NCBI GenBank assembly: GCA_910583685.1
Contig: CAJTXY010000023.1
Coordinates: 1-18,823 of the forward strand
Length of the DNA stretch: 18,823 nucleotides
Source of the DNA: an uncultured Bacilli bacterium
GTDB lineage: Bacteria; Bacillota_I; Bacilli_A; RF39; UBA660
Direction of reading: 5' to 3'
Shown here in pieces: positions 14,570 to 18,823 of this stretch. Below the pieces are notes generated by a model. The model saw only the letters and a program-made list of their open reading frames with translations, was not told the origin of the DNA and did no database searches. Made by a program: the position numbers and the translations under genes. Every line of letters begins with the position of its first letter. The stretch's first letter is position 1.

Positions 14570-16876
14570 ATGTTAGAATTAAGAAATATAAAGAAAACTT
14601 ATCATACAGGAGATTTTTCTCAGAACGCTTTAAAAGATTTCAGTCTTGAATTTAGAAAAAATGAGTTTGTAGCTATATTAGGACCTAGTGGTAGTGGTAA
14701 AACAACGTTACTAAATATTATTGGTGGACTAGATCGTTATGATAGTGGAGACTTAATTATTAATGAAAAGTCAACAAAGAAGTTTAAAGAGACAGAGTGG
14801 GACGCTTATCGTAATAACTGTGTCGGTTTTATTTTTCAAAACTATAATTTAATTAGTCATATTTCAGTTTTAGAAAACGTGGAGATGGGAATGACTTTAA
14901 GTGGGGTATCAAAGAAGAACAAACGAAAAAAGGCCAAAGAATTATTGAAAAGAGTAGGTCTAGAAAAACATATCAATAAAAAACCAAATCAACTATCTGG
15001 TGGTCAAATGCAGAGAGTTGCGATTGCAAGAGCACTTGCTAATGATCCAGATATTATTTTAGCGGATGAGCCAACAGGGGCACTAGACTCTAAAATTAGT
15101 AAACAGATTATGGAATTAATTACTGATATTGCTAAAGACAAATTAGTAATAATGGTAACACATAATCAAGAATTAGCAGAAGAGTACGCAACAAGAATTG
15201 TAAAAATGCAAGATGGGCAAATTCTGGAAGATAATAATCAGACTAACTATGAAAAAGAAGAGAAAAATAGTTTTAAAATCAAAAAGACAGCTATGAGCTT
15301 TGTTACAGCCCTTAATCTATCATTTAATAATATCAAAACAAAAAAGGGAAGAACGGCGCTAACAGCATTTGCAGCTAGTATTGGAATCATAGGAATTGCA
15401 CTCATTTTAGCGTTATCAAACGGTTTTAAAATAGAAATTGATAATTTTGAAAAGGATTCTCTATCAGATGCTCCAATTATAATATCAGAACAAGCGATGT
15501 CTATGGATGAAGAGACAATGATGAAAATGCAAGGAATTGATAACAAAAAAGAGAAATACCCATCTACAAATAAAATAGAAATACAACAAGATATGATGGA
15601 ACAGGTATCCCATACAAACAAATTAACAGATGATTATATAAAATATTTACAAAAAATAGATAAAAAGTATTTATCAGGCATTTCTTATCAAAAAGTAACT
15701 GGTTTGAACCTAATTAGCTATAGTGAAAATAAAGGTTATGAATTAGTAGATACGAAAAACGGGATGATGCCTTGGACATTGTTACCAACAAACCCTAATA
15801 AAGATGAAAATGGGATTATTGAAAATAATTATGATGTATTAGCGGGAAAAATAGATAATAATGTACCAGGTTTAATTCTACAAGTAAGTAACAGAAATCA
15901 AATTTATTCTTCTACTCTAAAGCAATTAGGGTTGACAGAGGAAAGTATAACTTTTGATGAAATCTTGAACAAGGAATTGAAATTAGTTTTAAATGATGAT
16001 TATTATAAAGAAGTTGGTCAGTATTTCATTCCCAATAACGATTTAGAAACTCTATATAAAAGTGATAATAGTATAACAATAAAAGTACAAGCTATTATTC
16101 GTTGTAAAGAAGAGAAGGAAATGCTAGCCAACAATAGTGGAGTAGCTTATACCAATGCCTTAACAGAACTAGTGATTTCTAAAAATAAAGATTCTAGAAT
16201 AGTTACTGTGCAACAAGAAAAAGATTATAACGTTTTAACACACCAAGCATTTGAAGAAGAAAAAAAAGAAAATAGCAAAAATACAATGTTAGCATTTCTT
16301 GGAGCAGAAAGTATTCCTAATAGTATTTTTATTTACCCAAAAGACTTTAAGAGTAAAGATCACATTACTGATTATTTAGATAAATATAATGATGGTAAAA
16401 CAGAAAGTGATAGAGTGGAATACACGGATATGGCGGGAATGATTTCCTCACTTTCGGGAAATATAATGGATGCCATTACAATTGTTTTGGTTGCTTTCTC
16501 TTCAATTTCCTTAATTGTCTCATCGATTATGATTGGAATTATTACTTATATTTCTGTATTAGAGCGAACAAAAGAAATTGGAATACTTAGAGCATTAGGG
16601 GCTAGAAAAAAAGATATTAAACGGGTATTTATAGCAGAAGCCTTTATTATAGGAGTATCATCAGGGACATTAGGAATTCTAATTGCAAGAATGTTAATAA
16701 TACCAGCAAACATAATCATAGAAAATCTCTCATCACTTCCAAATGTTGCAAAAATGAACCCAATTCATGCTATAATACTAATTATAATAAGTGTGACATT
16801 AACAATGATAAGTGGATTTATCCCTGCACGTGTAGCATCAAATAAAGATGCTGTAGAGTCACTAAGAACAGAATAG
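14570..16876 (+). CDS. ABC transporter, MacB-like ATPase-permease fusion
   Basis: This 768-residue protein joins an ATPase (about 1-225) to an FtsX/MacB-type permease. ATPase motifs: Walker A GPSGSGKT (38-45), Q-loop Q90, signature LSGGQ (142-146), Walker B DIILADEP (161-168), D-loop ALDS and switch H198. The permease has one membrane segment at about 262-283, a large extracytoplasmic domain (about 290-630) and three C-terminal segments (about 632-660, 690-712, 732-752), with the ERTKEIGILRALGA FtsX motif between. Relatives work as mechanotransmission pumps for antimicrobial peptides, lipoproteins or signalling; the substrate is unknown. The start has AGAAAGGAT. DUF308 and a 55-residue membrane protein follow closely. 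Confidence 0.95.
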   Translation: MLELRNIKKTYHTGDFSQNALKDFSLEFRKNEFVAILGPSGSGKTTLLNIIGGLDRYDSGDLIINEKSTKKFKETEWDAYRNNCVGFIFQNYNLISHISVLENVEMGMTLSGVSKKNKRKKAKELLKRVGLEKHINKKPNQLSGGQMQRVAIARALANDPDIILADEPTGALDSKISKQIMELITDIAKDKLVIMVTHNQELAEEYATRIVKMQDGQILEDNNQTNYEKEEKNSFKIKKTAMSFVTALNLSFNNIKTKKGRTALTAFAASIGIIGIALILALSNGFKIEIDNFEKDSLSDAPIIISEQAMSMDEETMMKMQGIDNKKEKYPSTNKIEIQQDMMEQVSHTNKLTDDYIKYLQKIDKKYLSGISYQKVTGLNLISYSENKGYELVDTKNGMMPWTLLPTNPNKDENGIIENNYDVLAGKIDNNVPGLILQVSNRNQIYSSTLKQLGLTEESITFDEILNKELKLVLNDDYYKEVGQYFIPNNDLETLYKSDNSITIKVQAIIRCKEEKEMLANNSGVAYTNALTELVISKNKDSRIVTVQQEKDYNVLTHQAFEEEKKENSKNTMLAFLGAESIPNSIFIYPKDFKSKDHITDYLDKYNDGKTESDRVEYTDMAGMISSLSGNIMDAITIVLVAFSSISLIVSSIMIGIITYISVLERTKEIGILRALGARKKDIKRVFIAEAFIIGVSSGTLGILIARMLIIPANIIIENLSSLPNVAKMNPIHAIILIIISVTLTMISGFIPARVASNKDAVESLRTE

Positions 16877-16886
16877 GAGTGAAAAA

Positions 16887-17501
16887 ATGGAAAAAGTATT
16901 AAAAGCATTTTATAAATCATCAATTATAACATCATTAATTTTATTAACCCTTGGTATATTGCTTATCTTTGAATCAGAAGCAACTATTCTATCTATTTCC
17001 TATATTATAGGAGGATGTTTAATAGCAGCAGGACTTACAGCAATTATTAACTTCTTCCGTACAAAAATAAAAGATAGTTTTACAGAATTAAATATTGTAT
17101 ATGGAATTGTAACATCCATTGCTGGAATTTTAATTATTAAGAATCCTCATGTGATTGGGAGTTTTATTCCAATCGTAATAGGAGTCGGAATCATTATAAA
17201 TAGTGCTATGAAGCTGCAATATGCATTTGAATTAAAGAATCTTCATAATCATATGTGGAAAGCAACAATGATTATTTCCATCATCAGTACACTATGTGGA
17301 ATTATTTTACTATTTAATCCCTTTGCGGGGGCAGTCATTTTAACAAAGATTATTGGGGGATTTATTATCGCTTATGCCCTTTTAGACATTTTCTCTACCT
17401 ATACTATTAAGAAGAATGTAGTAGAAATAAAAAATGCAATAGAAAATGATGTTATGGAAGCAGAAGTAGTAGATGAAAAAACAACCAAAAAGAAAAGATA
17501 A
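16887..17501 (+). CDS. DUF308/HdeD-like membrane protein
   Basis: This is a 204-residue polytopic protein. Six hydrophobic segments are visible: about 15-30, 34-54, 66-82, 86-104, 122-142 and 148-170. A short basic tail ends KKKR. The three pairs of helices with GILLI-type repeats match the DUF308 (HdeD) pattern of a triplicated hairpin. HdeD in Escherichia coli is linked to acid resistance, but many Firmicute members have no known role. The start has TAGGAGTG upstream and lies 10 bases after the ABC gene stop, so the two are co-transcribed and it may be an accessory to the transporter; that is inference from context. Confidence 0.85.
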   Translation: MEKVLKAFYKSSIITSLILLTLGILLIFESEATILSISYIIGGCLIAAGLTAIINFFRTKIKDSFTELNIVYGIVTSIAGILIIKNPHVIGSFIPIVIGVGIIINSAMKLQYAFELKNLHNHMWKATMIISIISTLCGIILLFNPFAGAVILTKIIGGFIIAYALLDIFSTYTIKKNVVEIKNAIENDVMEAEVVDEKTTKKKR

Positions 17502-17521
17502 GAAAAATAGAGGTGAAGAAA

Positions 17522-17689
17522 ATGATTTTATGGACTACATATGAATTAAATAAAACGATAGATATATGGAGTGATAAAATATTTCACTTTGTGGATAAAG
17601 TAACATCCTCTCCAGCTTTTCCAGCAGCTGTAACTCTAATTTTATTCGCAATATCTTGCTGGGCGATTTCTTATTTTTCTAGAAAATAA
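17522..17689 (+). CDS. 55-residue single-span membrane protein
   Basis: This small gene has a good ribosome site (AGAGGTGA, spacing ~7) 20 bases after the DUF308 gene, and a terminator right at its stop codon. The translation is a 55-residue protein with an amphipathic charged N-terminal half (about 1-30, MILWTTYELNKTIDIWSDKI) and one membrane helix at about 33-52 (FPAAVTLILFAISCWAISYF). It ends SRK. No family is recognised. The placement as the last gene of the ABC-DUF308 operon and the clean start and stop signals make it a likely real gene, perhaps a small regulator or subunit of the transporter (inference). Confidence 0.75.
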   Translation: MILWTTYELNKTIDIWSDKIFHFVDKVTSSPAFPAAVTLILFAISCWAISYFSRK

Positions 17690-17717
17690 TTGATGAATAT
17701 ATTCTCATCAATTTTTT
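17688..17717 (+). terminator. Terminator of the ABC-DUF308-small-protein operon
   Basis: Perfect 9-bp arms AATTGATGA (17688-17696) and TCATCAATT (17705-17713) with an 8-base loop, followed by a T-run. The stem begins at the stop codon. Confidence 0.85.
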
Positions 17718-17720
17718 AAT

Positions 17721-17749
17721 TTGAAAAAAGCGAGAAAAAAAGATATAAT
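17721..17749 (+). promoter_or_regulatory. Promoter of the DUF402 phosphatase gene
   Basis: TTGAAA (17721-17726), an exact 17-base spacer and TATAAT (17744-17749). A longer reading frame beginning with TTG 17721 lies over this promoter and so is not the real start. Confidence 0.85.
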
Positions 17750-17774
17750 GAAAGACGGAAGACGAGGTATAAAG

Positions 17775-18314
17775 ATGAATAAATTACAAATAGGAAAGAG
17801 ATATCAAATACATAGTTATAAACATAATCATAAAATTCATCGGGCTTGGGATGAAGCGGTCCTGCTAGAGATACACGAAGACTATTTAGTCTTTGGAAAT
17901 GAGAAAACCAAAGTAATAGAGTCCAACGGCTGTACATGGCGTACAAGAGAACCTGCAGTACTATACTTTTTTAAGAACAATTGGTTTAATATTATTGGAC
18001 AGTATAAAGAAACTGGTATTTACTACTACTGCAATATTGCTTCTCCCTTTATTATAGAGGAAGGTACTATCAAATATATTGATTATGACTTAGACTTAAG
18101 AGTATTTCCAGATGGAGCCTTTAAGGTTTTAGACCGCGGAGAATATAAATATCATAAAGGAATGATGAACTATTCAGATGAACTGGACAAGATTTTAAAA
18201 TCAGAGTTAAGTAATCTAATAGAATTAGTACGAAAAAAAGAGGGTGCCTTTAAGCCTGGAAGTATTGAAAAATACTATGAAAAGTATAAAAATATAAAAC
18301 TTGCAAAAAGATAA
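17775..18314 (+). CDS. Nucleoside tri-/diphosphatase, UPF0374/DUF402 family
   Basis: This 179-residue cytosolic enzyme belongs to the DUF402 (UPF0374) group, whose staphylococcal member Ntdp hydrolyses nucleoside tri- and diphosphates. The family signature is dense: SYKHNHKIHRAWDEA (about 12-27), TWRTREPAVLYFF, NWFNIIGQYKETGIYYYCNIASPF, IKYIDYDLDLRVFPDG and MNYSDELDKIL. The acidic Y-D-Y-D-L-D-L-R segment carries likely metal ligands. The start is ATG 17775, with GAGGT upstream; the TTG 17721 start is rejected because of the promoter. It is monocistronic, with its own terminator, just before the rRNA operon. Confidence 0.93.
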   Translation: MNKLQIGKRYQIHSYKHNHKIHRAWDEAVLLEIHEDYLVFGNEKTKVIESNGCTWRTREPAVLYFFKNNWFNIIGQYKETGIYYYCNIASPFIIEEGTIKYIDYDLDLRVFPDGAFKVLDRGEYKYHKGMMNYSDELDKILKSELSNLIELVRKKEGAFKPGSIEKYYEKYKNIKLAKR

Positions 18315-18317
18315 AAG

Positions 18318-18350
18318 TAAAAACAATAGGAGATGATTCTATTGTTTTTA
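18318..18350 (+). terminator. Terminator of the DUF402 phosphatase gene
   Basis: A perfect 12-bp stem, TAAAAACAATAG (18318-18329) with CTATTGTTTTTA (18339-18350), with a 9-base loop; the T-run is inside the right arm. Confidence 0.85.
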
Positions 18351-18423
18351 TAGTTAAAAATGGCATAAAATGAAGAAAAAATGCATATAATACAAAAAAA
18401 TGCAAATTTTCTGTATTTTTTTG

Positions 18424-18452
18424 TTGACATTTAAAAACTTGTCTGTTATATT
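18424..18452 (+). promoter_or_regulatory. rRNA promoter P1
   Basis: TTGACA (18424-18429), an exact 17-base spacer and TATATT (18447-18452). A/T-tracts lie upstream as in UP elements. The likely start is G18459 or A18458. Confidence 0.88.
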
Positions 18453-18459
18453 AAATGAG

Positions 18460-18478
18460 CACGGCGGGAAAAACCGTG
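18460..18478 (+). other. GC-rich hairpin at the P1 transcript 5' end
   Basis: CACGG (18460-18464) pairs with CCGTG (18474-18478) across the 9-base loop CGGGAAAAA. This is one of the few GC-rich patches in the region and begins at the predicted P1 start point. Confidence 0.6.
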
Positions 18479-18634
18479 TAAATCGAACAATAAAATCAAA
18501 TTTTTTAGATGTAAAGTGAATATTTTTTAAATTCTTTCATATCTTAGATAGAGGAAGAAAATATAGAAAATGTCGACTGTTAAATTATGTCTAAAACGAT
18601 GTCAAAAAAAATTGAAAAAAATTTCAAAAAAGTG

Positions 18635-18663
18635 TTGACATTGACAAAAGCATTTGATATATT
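18635..18663 (+). promoter_or_regulatory. rRNA promoter P2
   Basis: TTGACA (18635-18640), a 17-base spacer and TATATT (18658-18663), with a TGA extended -10 at 18655-18657. A second TTGACA abuts the first (18641-18646), but its matching -10 (GGTAAT) is poor. Confidence 0.88.
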
Positions 18664-18692
18664 GGTAATGCAACTTGTGAAAAGCAGAAAAA

Positions 18693-18707
18693 TGATCTTT
18701 GAAAACT
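18693..18707 (+). promoter_or_regulatory. boxA-like antitermination element
   Basis: TGATCTTTGAAAACT matches the CTTTGAAAACT element found in Firmicute rRNA leaders, the site where the NusB/NusE antitermination complex loads. It lies about 60 bases before 16S. Confidence 0.75.
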
Positions 18708-18768
18708 AAGTAAAACGTCAATTTTGAGTAGCTAGGAAAAAAAGTAAAACAAACAAACTAAAATAAAT

Positions 18769-18823
<55 letters not shown>

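Larger units (their letters stand above)
18315..18767. other. Gene-free rRNA control region
   Basis: This ~450-bp stretch has no coding sequence. In order it holds the terminator of the phosphatase gene, A/T-tracts resembling an UP element (about 18370-18423), promoter P1, a GC-rich hairpin, about 150 bp of AT-rich leader, promoter P2, and the boxA-like leader that ends at the 16S rRNA gene. Confidence 0.85.

Noticed and set aside
15247..15621. 124-codon open frame on the minus strand
   Set aside because: Antisense to the ABC gene; Ser/Ile-rich shadow with no start signals.
17721..17774. TTG start for the DUF402 phosphatase
   Set aside because: TTGAAA-N17-TATAAT promoter covers it, and the family begins near the ATG at 17775.

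Overview
This is a chromosomal window from a low-GC bacterium of the Firmicutes/Bacilli-Tenericutes type. The signs are AT-rich coding sequence, AGGAGG/GAGGTG ribosome binding sites, TTGACA/TATAAT-class promoters with 17-bp spacers, and families typical of Firmicutes (DUF3048/YerB, DUF1653, UPF0374/DUF402 phosphatase, MMPL plus coiled-coil partner). The last ~55 bases are the 5' end of a 16S rRNA gene. The standard genetic code fits: the genes read full length with TGG as Trp. I count 18 protein genes, with 15 TAA stops, 3 TAG and no TGA. I see no tRNA, insertion sequence, prophage or CRISPR.

Left part (1-4680, all plus strand). A 380-bp leader without a gene precedes a small secreted Cys/His-rich protein with its own terminator. 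Next comes a two-gene unit: a PD-(D/E)XK nuclease-like protein and a cation diffusion facilitator whose metal-site residues (NxxxD, DxxxD) point to manganese. A terminator and a new promoter lead to a P-loop kinase-like protein and an unrecognised putative lipoprotein. A NUDIX hydrolase with its own extended -10 promoter follows. A perfect bidirectional terminator separates it from the next block.

Middle part (4679-12008, mostly minus strand). HtpG (Hsp90) has a promoter crowded with CIRCE-like half-sites and a palindrome at the start point. Next is a drug/lipid-exporter-type cassette: an MMPL (RND-type) permease and a secreted coiled-coil partner, divergent from a TetR regulator, with a palindromic operator candidate between them. 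A membrane-anchored LysM protein follows. Its promoter shares an identical 16-mer with the htpG promoter at the same position relative to the -35 box.

Right part (12152-18823, plus strand). A DUF3048 membrane protein, GpsA (glycerol-3-phosphate dehydrogenase) and a DUF1653 protein form one operon that ends in a strong terminator. A MacB-like ABC transporter (ATPase-permease fusion), a DUF308/HdeD-like membrane protein and an easily missed 55-residue membrane protein form the next operon. A DUF402 nucleoside tri/diphosphatase follows with its own promoter and terminator. The final 450 bp are an rRNA control region: two TTGACA-N17-TATATT promoters, a GC-rich hairpin at the first start point, a boxA-like antitermination element, and then 16S rRNA.

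No wholly new defence or mobile system is evident. The best leads are the htpG/LysM shared promoter element, the Cys/His-rich secreted protein, the ABC-DUF308-micropeptide unit and the TetR-MMPL-coiled-coil cassette.
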